Shown here in pieces: positions 26,191 through 34,577 of a stretch of DNA of 64,000 bases; position 1 is the first letter of the stretch, and every line of letters starts with the position of its first letter. Source of the stretch: Streptomyces sp. CB01201 (GTDB taxonomy: Bacteria; Actinomycetota; Actinomycetes; Streptomycetales; Streptomycetaceae); contig NZ_NNBJ01000009.1 of the NCBI RefSeq assembly GCF_002803085.1, positions 1-64,000 of the forward strand, in the 5' to 3' direction. The translations under genes were made by a program, and so were the position numbers. The notes beneath the pieces are model-generated. The model was not told where the DNA came from, did not search any database, and saw only the letters and a list, made by a program, of their open reading frames with translations.

Positions 26191-26526
26191 TCAGGGGCGA
26201 CTGTCCTTGGCGACGAGCTGTACCAAGCCGACCCACACGAACAGCAGCTCCTCGGGCAGAAAGCATGTCTTTGCAGGTTCATCGGCCAGGACAAGAGCAG
26301 AACCGGCGCCCGCACCCACGGCGATCGCACCGGCCCAGCCCTCCATCTCGCAGGCGCGGTCGTAGTCATCACGGCCATCGGCATCTCCGAGGACGGACCC
26401 GCTCTCCGTGCATCCACCCCACGCGGATACCGAGGATTCCGGAATGAGGATCAAGGGGCCGCCCATCGACCGGAACCACACCAGTCCGGCGCGGTCACAG
26501 CGGTCAGTGTCAGGAGGAGCATCCAT
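26191..26526 (-). CDS. Imm21-type immunity protein, orphan
   Basis: The 111-aa product contains FRSMGGPLILIPESSVSAWGG, then DDYDRACEMEGWAGAIAVGAGAGSALVLADEPAKTCFLPEE. This is the pattern of the Imm21 family, which protects against polymorphic toxins delivered between bacteria. The catalytic partner is unknown and no toxin gene is seen nearby. I chose the ATG at 26526. The frame is open to 26589. An immunity gene without its toxin suggests protection against neighbours or a lost toxin gene. Confidence 0.7.
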   Translation of the reverse strand: MDAPPDTDRCDRAGLVWFRSMGGPLILIPESSVSAWGGCTESGSVLGDADGRDDYDRACEMEGWAGAIAVGAGAGSALVLADEPAKTCFLPEELLFVWVGLVQLVAKDSRP

Positions 26527-26941
26527 GCGCAGAGTGTGCCGCCCGCCACTGACACCGCGCGAAGGCCAGGGCCGGGCCGGCCTGGTCACTCGAACCTCGA
26601 CGGCAACCGCTCGAAGTCGACACAGCCCGCAGCTGACCTACCTGACCCCCTACACCGTGCTCTCATCCTCCGGTTCCCCGGGCCGCACGCGCCCGGCCGA
26701 GCGCGAGTCGCTGCGCTTGGGGCTCGTGCGGATGCGAGGGCAGCCGACGAGCGCGAGCGCGACGCGCGGGTCATCGCGGCCAAACGGGCCGTCGTCAACT
26801 GGCAGAACGTGGAACGGCGTTACGGCCGCCGCCAAGAGCAGGTGGGCACCCTGCTCCTCGTCCCCTGACCCACCCTGGCCTGCGGCACTCAGCCGTCCTG
26901 CTCGTGATGGTCTTCTCATCGCTCGCAGGCAGGCGCGACAG
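26527..26941. other. Gap with one weak frame
   Basis: A plus-strand frame at 26536-26868 has a charged C-terminal stretch (ADERERDARVIAAKRAVVNW) but no family I know. I do not call it a gene. Confidence 0.35.
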
Positions 26942-26975
26942 AGGGCTCCCGGGGACACCACACCCTGGGAGCCCT
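26942..26975 (-). terminator. Terminator of the nickel permease gene
   Basis: AGGGCTCCC (26942-26950) pairs with GGGAGCCCT (26967-26975), and the stem may be extended with a mismatch. It lies 32 bp after the stop of the minus-strand permease gene. Confidence 0.65.
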
Positions 26976-27006
26976 TCGCCGTAGGGTGCCGGTATTCGCT
27001 CGGGGG

Positions 27007-28146
27007 CTACTCCCCCGGCTGAGCCAGCCCCCGAGTCCACTTCTCCTCGATCCGCCCGAACTTCCACACCAGCAGCGCCACCACCCAGGTGGCGAAGAAC
27101 AGGCCGACGATCAGATAGCCGATGACGTTGAGGTCCAGAGTGCCAACCCAGTCCCAGAACGCTCCGTGCAGGCCCGCCTTGTCGGCGATGAGGCCCAGCA
27201 GTTCGACCGTCCCGATGATCAGCGCGACCGCGACCGACAGCCCGGTGATGGTGAGGTTGTAATACACCTTGCGGACGGGCTTGGAGAAGGCCCAGCCGTA
27301 GGCGAAGTTCATGAACGAACCGTCGATCGTGTCGAGCAGCGACATGCCGGCTGCGAACAGTACGGGTAGGCACAGGATCGCGTACCAGGGCAGTCCGGAT
27401 GCCGCGCCGGAACCCGCGAGGACGAGCAGGGCGATCTCGGTGGCGGTATCGAAGCCGAGGCCGAAGAGCAGGCCCAGCGGATACATCTGCCACGGCTTGG
27501 TGATCGACTTCATGACGCGGCCGAGCAGGCGGTTCATGAAGCCGCGGTTGTTCAGCTGCTCCTCCAGCGCCGCCTCATCGAAGTGGCCCTGGCGCATCTG
27601 CCGGAACACCTTCCAGATCCCCACCATGATCACGAGGTTGATGATCGCGATGACGTACAGGAACGTTCCGGAGACGGTGGTGCCGATCCAGCCGGTGACG
27701 CTGTGCAGCGTGGAGTTGTCGTTCTGGACCGGGCCGGCCAGTGCCTTGACCCCGAGGGAGAGCAGGAAGGCCAGGGCGAAGACGATGCTGGAATGCCCGA
27801 GCGAGAACCAGAAGCCCACCGACAGCGGCCGCTGCCCTTCGTGCATGAGCTTGCGCGTGGTGTTGTCGATGGCCGCGATGTGGTCCGCGTCGAAGGCGTG
27901 CCGCATGCCGAGTGTGTAGGCGGTGACACCGATACCGATGCCGAACGTCTTGCTGCCCAGGCTGTAGTGCTCCGGTGCGACGACCGCCACCAGGGTGAAC
28001 CAGCCGATGATGTGCAGCGCGAGGATGAACGCGGCCATCCCGCCCAGACTCGACCACTCCTTACGGGTCATCGACGGGCGGAGGCGGCCCCGCCTCGGGT
28101 CGGCATCGGCGGAAGCCGGCGCCATGTGATCGGGCGTGACGGACAT
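27007..28146 (-). CDS. HoxN/NixA-type nickel/cobalt permease
   Basis: The 379-aa product is a nickel/cobalt transporter (NiCoT family) with about eight membrane helices. The family signature RHAFDADHI is at residues 82-90. Other motifs are GFWFSLGHSSIVF and the second signature LGFDTATEIALL. It imports Ni2+ (or Co2+) for enzymes such as Ni-superoxide dismutase, urease or hydrogenase. None of these is in the window. A TTGCAT-n5-ATGCAA element 60 bp upstream matches the Nur box, so nickel-dependent repression is likely. A hairpin terminates it. Confidence 0.92.
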   Translation of the reverse strand: MSVTPDHMAPASADADPRRGRLRPSMTRKEWSSLGGMAAFILALHIIGWFTLVAVVAPEHYSLGSKTFGIGIGVTAYTLGMRHAFDADHIAAIDNTTRKLMHEGQRPLSVGFWFSLGHSSIVFALAFLLSLGVKALAGPVQNDNSTLHSVTGWIGTTVSGTFLYVIAIINLVIMVGIWKVFRQMRQGHFDEAALEEQLNNRGFMNRLLGRVMKSITKPWQMYPLGLLFGLGFDTATEIALLVLAGSGAASGLPWYAILCLPVLFAAGMSLLDTIDGSFMNFAYGWAFSKPVRKVYYNLTITGLSVAVALIIGTVELLGLIADKAGLHGAFWDWVGTLDLNVIGYLIVGLFFATWVVALLVWKFGRIEEKWTRGLAQPGE

Positions 28147-28206
28147 GGGGACGTAAGCCTTACTACTCGTGGATCAAGCGCGTGGTTCATGCGCGCTTCC
28201 ACGTTG

Positions 28207-28223
28207 TTGCATCAATTATGCAA
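28207..28223. promoter_or_regulatory. Nur-box-like operator
   Basis: TTGCAT-CAATT-ATGCAA is a perfect 6-bp inverted repeat with a 5-bp spacer, the layout known for the Streptomyces nickel regulator Nur (TTGCaa-n5-ttGCAA). It lies 61-77 bp before the nickel permease start, in its promoter region. Confidence 0.78.
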
Positions 28224-29044
28224 GTACAACCAACCCGCAACAAAGACTCGGTCTGTCCTTGGCAGGGGCAAAGACCCCCGCGCCGCCCACCGCCGTCCAG
28301 GCACCTTCGATGCCGGCACTCGTCACCGGATCGCACCGCGTAGGTTCGGACGAGGGTCTTGCCGGGCTTTCCGCAGAAGAAGGGGCGCCGCGGGCTCCCC
28401 GGGCTGCTCCACCGCGACCGGATGCGATGGGTGGCACTCGGTCGCGGTGCTGACCGTGGAGGTGCGGTAGCAGCGGCGGTGCCGTTGCGAGCGTCCTTGG
28501 CCGGTCAGTGGCGCCGCTGACCGCACTGCCCGCTGGGCAGGCGGCGGACAAGTCAGCGGGCGCTGTTTCCGGCGGCAAGGCCGAAATCGCTGCGGGTGGT
28601 CGCCCAAGAGGGGGCGGAGCGCCGGGCAAGCCGTTCTCTTCAACGCCGATGGAAGAAGCCGGCCTGCCGTGATGCCGGCCGGCGCCGACGGCACAGTCAC
28701 CATCAACACCGTCGCCGATCGAGGTCCTGGCGCCACCGACTGCCCCCTACGGTTCGGTCTGCCACCAGCGCCGGTGGCCCCTCGTGGCCCCGCGCATCAA
28801 AGACGCTGCTTGCACCGGCACCCCCGCTCCGGTCCCGGAGAGGCACGCAATCTGCCCTCGGCCTGGAAGGGGCGAAGTGACGAGTGGCGCCGCTCCGGTG
28901 CGGACACCCTTCGCGCTGCCGGGGCGAGGTGCGGATCGCCGGCCGGAGTGAAGGTCCGCGCAGCCTGACTGTCACACCCTCACGCGACTTCTCGACCGAG
29001 ATCATGGCGCACGCCAAACTCCTGATGCGGTGGCGTATCGAGCT
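28224..29044. other. Gap without a recognisable gene
   Basis: About 0.8 kb with only shadow frames. A plus trace reading AGQAVLFNADG and GADGTVTINTVADRG (28620-28740) looks faintly coding but has no family match I can make. Confidence 0.4.
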
Positions 29045-29480
29045 TTCAGCTCGACGAGGGGTCGGCGGGGCGGCTCCCTCGCGCATGCAGGTGAGCGCCG
29101 CCACGCGGGACGCCAGGCCGAAGGCGGAGACCAGATCCGGTGCCGGGTCCGCTCCGGCAGTGGCGCCTTGCAGTGCCTGCCGGGCGCGCTCGCCGCGGGC
29201 CGGACCGGGCCCCGCGGCAATGAGCCCCCGCATCATCAGTCCGCTCAACAGTCCCGCCATGAAGGCGTCTCCGGCGCCCACTGTGTCCACGACCGCCACT
29301 CGCCGGCCCGGAACGGCCACGTGCCCTCCACGCCAGTAGGCGTGCGCGCCGGCTGCGCCCAGGGTGAGCACGACCAGCGCCGGCCCAGTGGCCGCCCACT
29401 CGCGGGCGACGTCCGTGTGGGCGGGGTAGAGCCAAGCCAGGCCTGCGACTGCTTTGGACTTGGCAGGCGAGCTGTCGCAC
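29045..29480 (-). pseudogene. PfkB-family sugar kinase, 5'-truncated
   Basis: The minus frame reads AWLYPAHTDVAREWAATGPA, LVVLTLGAAGAHAYWRG, then VVDTVGAGDAFMAGLLSGL and LASRVAALTCMREGA. These are the C-terminal half of a PfkB carbohydrate kinase, with the anion-hole/catalytic motif DTVGAGD intact. The substrate-binding N-terminal half is missing. Near 29050 the native end appears only in another frame, so the 3' end is also frameshifted. It is non-functional as it stands. Confidence 0.7.
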
Positions 29481-29903
29481 TGAGCGGGGCCCAACCCTGG
29501 CCACCCGGCGTGACAGCAGTAGAGCCGGCCGCGTACTGCCCCCCCCCGAGGGCACGAGTAAACGCAGGCTCGCGGGCATCTACGGCCGTCGCGCCCTCAG
29601 GCCCGGCGGAAGAGATCGTAGCCGCCGGTCTGCCGCCAGGAGCCTGGGCTGTACGGGCGCGGCACACCTCTCGGCCCGCCTGGAGCCACAGCCGGTCCAG
29701 AGCGTCGTAGACCGGGGTGTACTGGGGTGTCCGACTGAGCCCAGAGGCCCCCGGGGAGGAGCGCGATGCCGTAGGCGACGGGCGGTGCCAGGGCAACGTG
29801 GGTTCCATGCGCGGCCTCAACGCGCGGTCCGTGCTTACGTCGCGGAGCGTGACGCGACCGTTATCCGTGCCGGCCGACACCCCGGAAGGTCCGGCTTGCT
29901 GTG
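29481..29903. other. Gap without a recognisable gene
   Basis: I see only GC-rich shadow frames between the kinase remnant and the response regulator. Confidence 0.45.
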
Positions 29904-30677
29904 TCAGCTGTGCGGCGGGCGGGTGGCCGTCTCCAGGTAGAAGGCGTCGATGCTCTGCACCGCCTGCTCGAACTCCTGGAGGTTGACGGGCTTGGTGACG
30001 TAGGCGTTGGCGTGGCTGCTGTACGCACCGGTGACGTCGTCGGGGGCCGAGGATGTGGTGAGGACGACGACCGGGATCGTCTGGAGGTTCTCGTCGTTCT
30101 TGAGGACCCGGAGCAGCTCGCGGCCGTTCATGCGGGGCATGTTGAGGTCGAGCACGATGAGGTCGGGACGCACGCTGTCGGGGTCGCGCAGGTACTCCAG
30201 GGCGGCCACGCCGTCGGTGGTCTGCACGAGGTTGCGGGACCCCCGCTCGGAGAGGGCTTCCTCGATGAGCATGGCGTCGGCGATGTCGTCTTCGACGAGC
30301 AGGACGTCGTAGGCGCGGGCGGGGGCGGTCATCATCGGTTGCTCCTGGGGTGCTTCGGAAGAGTGGTGGAAGAGTTCCGGCCAACGCCGGCGGGCGCCTT
30401 GGCGGGTCATGCCGCTCGCCTCGCCGATCTGCGGGTATCCGGCACCGGCCTGTGCGGCTTGCTCGGCCGCGGAACGTTGGAGGCGTTCGGCGGAGCGCTG
30501 GAGCTGGACCAGGACGTGCAGCAGGGTCAACGCGGGTGTTGCCGCGCCGCTGTCCTGATATCCGGTTTCCTGGAGCATGTGCTGGGCGATGCGCCGCGCA
30601 AGGTTGCCGACCGCCACGTCCGTCAACTCGGCCGACTCCTGCGGCGAGGTCCGAGGTGGGGAATTCTTGCCTGGCAT
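29904..30677 (-). CDS. HTH-like domain fused to a CheY-type response regulator
   Basis: The 257-aa frame joins two parts. Residues 1-112 are mostly helical with an HTH-like YPQIGEASGMTRQGARRRWPELF. Residues 122-250 are a receiver of the Rcp1 type (VLLVEDDIADAMLIEEAL, phospho-acceptor Asp177 in LIVLDLNMPRMNG, Thr in VVVLTTSS, Lys in YVTKPVNLQEF). An internal AGGAG ribosome-binding site precedes tandem ATGs at 30335/30332, so a receiver-only protein is probably also made. In relatives these parts are often separate genes (from memory). It reads divergently from a histidine kinase, the likely partner. Confidence 0.82.
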   Translation of the reverse strand: MPGKNSPPRTSPQESAELTDVAVGNLARRIAQHMLQETGYQDSGAATPALTLLHVLVQLQRSAERLQRSAAEQAAQAGAGYPQIGEASGMTRQGARRRWPELFHHSSEAPQEQPMMTAPARAYDVLLVEDDIADAMLIEEALSERGSRNLVQTTDGVAALEYLRDPDSVRPDLIVLDLNMPRMNGRELLRVLKNDENLQTIPVVVLTTSSAPDDVTGAYSSHANAYVTKPVNLQEFEQAVQSIDAFYLETATRPPHS

Positions 30678-30785
30678 GCCTGCACCTTAGGCCCTCAAAC
30701 AACCCCGCGACAACATTGGTTGTCGGACAGGCTCTAGAGTGTGCGCGGCGCTGTTTCGAGGCAGCACAGGCGGAGGGGCACGAGG

Positions 30786-32444
30786 ATGACCGGCGACGAG
30801 AGGCAACCGTGGGGGCGGGGGCTGTCCGGGTGGACGACGCGGCGCTGGCTCCGCGTGGGCGTGGCCATTTCTTTGGCCGTCCTGACCGCTCTGGGAGTGA
30901 CGGGTGCGTGGGTACTGGGGCGTACGGCCTCGATCAGCAATGAACTCGTCGATGTGAAGGCCCCGGCGTTGAGCACCTCGTTCCGGCTGGAGTCGGCGCT
31001 ACTCAACCAGGAGACGGGGATCCGCGGCTACGGCCTGACGGGTACGCCCGCCTTCCTGGAGCCCTACCAGCAGGGACTCACCGAGCAGGCGACTTACACC
31101 GCCACCCTGGAGCGGCTGCTGGACGACGACGGCGCCGAACTGGGTGATCTGCGCAGGGTGCAGAGCGCGGTGGAGAAGTGGCAGGCGCGGATTGCCCGGC
31201 CGATCGCGGCCTCACCGGCCGGGGCCGCCTCACCGCTTGCTACCGAGCGTGCCGACGAGGGCAGGACGGAGTTCGACGCACTGCGGTCCGCCATGGCACG
31301 GCAGCAGGACCGGCTGCGTGCCGATGCGCTGACTGCCCGCACGGACCTGTCGGACACGATGCGCCTGCGCAACTGGGTTTTCGCGGCGATCGCCCTGGTC
31401 ATCGTCGCCCTGGCCGGCCTGGTCTTCGAGGGACTGCGCCGCGGCGTCACCAAGCCCCTGGAACAGCTCGGCGCCGATGCCCGGCACATCAGTGCCGGCG
31501 ACTTCACCCGCCCGATCACCCCGACCGGACCCGCGGACCTGCGACAGTTGAGCACGGAGATCGACTCCATGCGCCTGCGCCTGGTGCGGGAACTGGAAGC
31601 CACCGAGCAGGCACGGCAGCACCTGGACGCACAGGCCGCCGACCTGCAACGCTCCAACACCGAGCTGGAGCAGTTCGCCTACGTCGCCTCCCACGATTTG
31701 CAGGAGCCGCTGCGCAAGGTGTCCAGCTTCACCCAGCTCCTCCAGCGCCGCTACACGGGCCAGTTGGACGCGAAGGCCGACCAGTACATCGCTTTCGCGG
31801 TCGACGGCGCCAACCGCATGCAGACCCTGATCAACGACCTGCTGGAGTTCTCCCGCGTGGGCCGGGTCCACAACACGCACGAGGGCATCGCGCTGGACGG
31901 TGTGGTGGAGCGCACGCTGTCCTCGCTCAGCGTCAGCATCGAGGAGACCGGCGCCGAGATCACGTGTGATGAGCTGCCTAAGCTGGTCGCCGATCCCACA
32001 CAGATGGGCATGCTGTGGCAGAACCTGATCGGCAACGCGATCAAGTTCCATCGCCCCGGACAGACTCCGCACATCCACATCACGGCCGCCCGCGAGGGCG
32101 AGCTGTGGCAGTTCTCGGTCACTGACAACGGCATCGGGATCGCGCCCGAGTACGCCGAAAAGGTCTTCGTGATCTTCCAGCGGCTGCACACCAAGGACGC
32201 CTACAGCGGCAGCGGCATCGGCCTCGCGATGTGCAAGAAGATCGTCGAATTCCACGGCGGCACCATCGCCGTCGACCCGCGATACACGGACGGCACCCGC
32301 ATCACCTTCACCCTCGCCGAAGCACCCCCGTCGGTTTCCACGCCTCCGGTGTCTCTGGTACGCGCCCGAGCCGGTGTTGGACCGCAGGGCACCGCGGGTG
32401 CGGAGCAGGGCGCCGCCCATTCCGTGGCGGAGCCGACTCCATGA
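30786..32444 (+). CDS. CHASE3-type sensor histidine kinase
   Basis: The 552-aa product has one membrane helix at residues 22-44, a CHASE3-like periplasmic sensor (50-190), a second helix (196-216), HAMP (217-270) and a coiled linker. The HisKA follows with phospho-acceptor His303 (ASHDLQEPLRK), then the HATPase with N box NLIGNAIKF, G1 DNGIGIAPE and G2 GSGIGLAMC. It closely resembles phytochrome-like kinases paired with Rcp1-type regulators. GAGGGGCACGAGG before the ATG at 30786 sets the start. Its stop overlaps the next gene by 4 nt, so sensor and phosphatase are coupled. The signal sensed is unknown. Confidence 0.9.
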   Translation: MTGDERQPWGRGLSGWTTRRWLRVGVAISLAVLTALGVTGAWVLGRTASISNELVDVKAPALSTSFRLESALLNQETGIRGYGLTGTPAFLEPYQQGLTEQATYTATLERLLDDDGAELGDLRRVQSAVEKWQARIARPIAASPAGAASPLATERADEGRTEFDALRSAMARQQDRLRADALTARTDLSDTMRLRNWVFAAIALVIVALAGLVFEGLRRGVTKPLEQLGADARHISAGDFTRPITPTGPADLRQLSTEIDSMRLRLVRELEATEQARQHLDAQAADLQRSNTELEQFAYVASHDLQEPLRKVSSFTQLLQRRYTGQLDAKADQYIAFAVDGANRMQTLINDLLEFSRVGRVHNTHEGIALDGVVERTLSSLSVSIEETGAEITCDELPKLVADPTQMGMLWQNLIGNAIKFHRPGQTPHIHITAAREGELWQFSVTDNGIGIAPEYAEKVFVIFQRLHTKDAYSGSGIGLAMCKKIVEFHGGTIAVDPRYTDGTRITFTLAEAPPSVSTPPVSLVRARAGVGPQGTAGAEQGAAHSVAEPTP

Positions 32445-33634
32445 CCGTCTCGGCAACAGCGTTTCCCGACATCGCACCCGGTGGGCCGGTCTACCGGGTG
32501 CTCCTGATCGAGGACGACGAGGGCGACGCACTGCTCGTCGAAGAGCTCCTCCACGACACGGGCCTTCGCTTCGAGCTCACCACCCGCACCAGTCTCGCGG
32601 ACTCGCGCGCCGACCTGACCGCGGCACCCTTCGACTGCATCCTGCTCGACCTCCACCTGCCGGACGTCTCCGGGACCCAAGCGGTCACCGCCGTCCGCTC
32701 TCTCGCTCCGCACACCGCTGTGATCGTCCTGACGGGCCTGTCCGAGTCCCAGGCCGGACCTGATGCCATGGCGGCCGGTGCCCAGGACTACCTCGTCAAG
32801 GGCACGGTCGAGGCAGACCTGCTGCGCCGCACCCTGAGCTATGCCGTCTACCGCAGCCAGACCGAACGCGCCGGCGCCGAAGCCCAGGCCGTGCGCATGC
32901 GCGCCGAGGAGAACGCCCGCCTCGAACGCGGACTGCTCCCCCAGCCCATCCTCGACACTTCCACCGTGCGCGTCACCTCCCGCTACCTTCCCGGGCGTGA
33001 ACTGGCCCTGCTCGGCGGCGACTTCCTCGACGTCGTCGAATGCGACGACGGCCTGCTGCGCGCCGTCGTGGGCGATGTCAGCGGCCACGGACCCGACGCC
33101 GCGGCGCTGGGCGTCTGTCTGCGCATCGCCTGGCGCTCCCTCGTCCTGGGCGGACACCGCGGCCCCGACCTGCTCCACCTCATGGAGCGCATCCTGATCG
33201 CCGAACGCGGCACCCACCCGCTGTTCGCGACGTGCGCCCTGCTCACCCTCGACGAGAAGGCCGGCACCGCCACCCTGCACCTGGCCGGCCACCACGAGCC
33301 GCTCCTCACCACACCGGCGGGAACGGTGGAGGTGCGCGCCGCCCACGGCATCGCCCTGGGCATCGCCCCCGACCTGTGCCACTGGCCGGCCACTGCCATA
33401 CCCCTGCCCGACCACGGTGCGCTGACCCTCTACACCGACGGCCTCACCGAGGGCCACAACGGCACCGTGGACGGGCGGCTCGGTGTTGAAGGACTGCTCG
33501 CCCTGATCGAGCAACTCCCGTCGGCCGACCCGGCCGTGCACGTCGACCGTCTCATCAAGGAGACGCACGCACTCAACGCCGGACGGCACTCCGACGACCT
33601 CGCCGTCCTCCGCCTCGACTGGGGTACGGGCTGA
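32441..33634 (+). CDS. Receiver-PP2C phosphatase (RsbU/SpoIIE-like)
   Basis: The 397-aa product has an N-terminal receiver (VLLIEDDEGDALLVEELL, Asp70 in ILLDLHLPD, Lys in YLVKG), a short helical linker and a PP2C SpoIIE-type phosphatase from about residue 170 (GGDFLDVVECDDGLLRAVVGDVSGHGPDAAAL, then LYTDGLTEG and HSDDLAVLRLD). Receiver-controlled PP2Cs dephosphorylate STAS anti-anti-sigma factors. A STAS gene follows 180 bp downstream. Translation is coupled to the kinase by an ATGA overlap. The chain kinase, receiver-PP2C, STAS is inferred. Confidence 0.9.
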   Translation: MTVSATAFPDIAPGGPVYRVLLIEDDEGDALLVEELLHDTGLRFELTTRTSLADSRADLTAAPFDCILLDLHLPDVSGTQAVTAVRSLAPHTAVIVLTGLSESQAGPDAMAAGAQDYLVKGTVEADLLRRTLSYAVYRSQTERAGAEAQAVRMRAEENARLERGLLPQPILDTSTVRVTSRYLPGRELALLGGDFLDVVECDDGLLRAVVGDVSGHGPDAAALGVCLRIAWRSLVLGGHRGPDLLHLMERILIAERGTHPLFATCALLTLDEKAGTATLHLAGHHEPLLTTPAGTVEVRAAHGIALGIAPDLCHWPATAIPLPDHGALTLYTDGLTEGHNGTVDGRLGVEGLLALIEQLPSADPAVHVDRLIKETHALNAGRHSDDLAVLRLDWGTG

Positions 33635-33732
33635 ACCTCACGATCACCCGGCCCGGGCCAGAGCATCCGATCCATCACGCACCTCATGATCGCGGCGGCC
33701 GTGACGCAGGCCCGAGACCCGCGAATGCCCCC

Positions 33733-33788
33733 TCCCGCACTCCCGCACTCCCGCACTCCCGCACTCCCGCACTCCCGCACTCCCGCAC
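33733..33788 (+). repeat. Seven tandem 8-bp repeats before the STAS gene
   Basis: TCCCGCAC occurs seven times without change, followed by a partial copy, in the 180-bp spacer between the receiver-PP2C and STAS genes. The array ends 25 bp before the STAS ATG, just upstream of its AGGAG. Copy-number change would alter the leader and possibly expression. Confidence 0.92.
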
Positions 33789-33813
33789 TCCCCAGGAGCA
33801 TCCAGGAGCCCCC

Positions 33814-34161
33814 ATGGCAGACAGCCAATTCCGTCCCGGTCCCGTCGCGGCGCAGTTTGCCCGCAACGGCTGCCACGTGATCGTGGCGCGTGGTGAGCTC
33901 GACCTCGACACGACGGCCGACCTGGCCGCGGCCCTGGCCAAGGCCGCCGGCGAGCACGGTGTGGTCGTTCTCGACCTCAGCGCCGTCACCTTCGCCGATT
34001 CCGCACTCCTCAACCTGCTGCTGCACACCCATCGCGCCACGACACTGCATATCGCCGCTCCGCATCCACGGGTCGTCCTCCTGCTTGAGATGACCGGAGC
34101 GGACCAGGTCCTCCACCTGTTCTCGACCGTCGACGACGCCTGCACCTCGGATCCCTCCTAG
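33814..34161 (+). CDS. STAS anti-sigma factor antagonist
   Basis: The 115-aa product is a single STAS domain: HVIVARGELDLDTTADLAAAL, then VVLDLSAVTFADSALLNLLLHTHR, with the phosphorylatable Ser in the FADSALL motif. Such proteins release a sigma factor by binding its anti-sigma kinase when dephosphorylated. CAGGAG precedes the ATG. The two PP2C genes on either side are the likely phosphatases. The matching kinase/anti-sigma gene is present only as a remnant just downstream. Confidence 0.9.
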   Translation: MADSQFRPGPVAAQFARNGCHVIVARGELDLDTTADLAAALAKAAGEHGVVVLDLSAVTFADSALLNLLLHTHRATTLHIAAPHPRVVLLLEMTGADQVLHLFSTVDDACTSDPS

Positions 34162-34169
34162 CTCACGGC

Positions 34170-34355
34170 CTATTGGGCATCGCGACGTCCGGCACAAGCA
34201 GTGCCGGTCGGTTGGTCAGTCGAGGCGGGCCGCCGGTTCGCCCAGACCGTGCCTTCGGCCACCAGCAGTTCGAGGAGACAGGACCCCGGCGCGTACTTGT
34301 AGGCGTCCGTCAGCAGCTCGCTCACCACCAGCAGGGCAGTCCCCGAGGACAGCAC
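34170..34355 (-). pseudogene. Remnant of an RsbW-like ATPase (anti-sigma kinase)
   Basis: A short minus frame reads GTALLVVSELLTDAYKYAPGSCLLELLVAEGTVW. This is the N-box region (SELLTNAxKYAPG) of the actinobacterial HATPase anti-sigma kinases. Only about 35 residues are conserved. The rest is lost or out of frame. It may be the decayed partner of the adjacent STAS protein. Confidence 0.6.
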
Positions 34356-34356
34356 A

Positions 34357-34500
34357 CCCGGGGATATGCACCACGGGTCTCTACCAGGCCGCCAACCGAA
34401 GGGAAGGAGGGAAAGTCCGCGCCTACTGGGCTAGGCGGGCCGAAAGGCAGCGCCGGTTGAAAGCTGCGATCCCCTCACACAGGGGAGACGTGGACCATGC
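34357..34500 (+). ncRNA. Unassigned structured RNA candidate
   Basis: Between two genes the plus strand holds consecutive helices: CGCCTA/TAGGCG (34420-34437), GCC-GAAA-GGC with a GNRA loop (34439-34448), GCAGC/GCTGC (34447-34467) and TCCCCT/AGGGGA (34470-34486). They follow a purine-rich GAAGGGAAGGAGGGAAAG stretch. No coding frame fits. I cannot match it to RNase P, tmRNA, SRP RNA or a riboswitch I know. It could be a piece of a group II intron or a standalone RNA. The strand and ends are guesses. Confidence 0.4.
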
Positions 34501-34577
34501 CAAACTCTCAGAGCCGTTAACCCAGCGCCGAGCCGGCCTGCGAAGGTGGCTGTGTCGTCGTTGCCCCAGTCTGGCGG

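Noticed and set aside
29245..30702. 485-codon minus frame overlapping the response regulator
   Set aside because: It overlaps the well-supported response regulator frame and reads as an Arg-rich shadow.
34381..34420. GAAAGTCC motif resembling RNase P or cobalamin riboswitch
   Set aside because: The flanking sequence lacks the conserved RNase P helices and the GCxGCCC/AGGA boxes of a cobalamin riboswitch.
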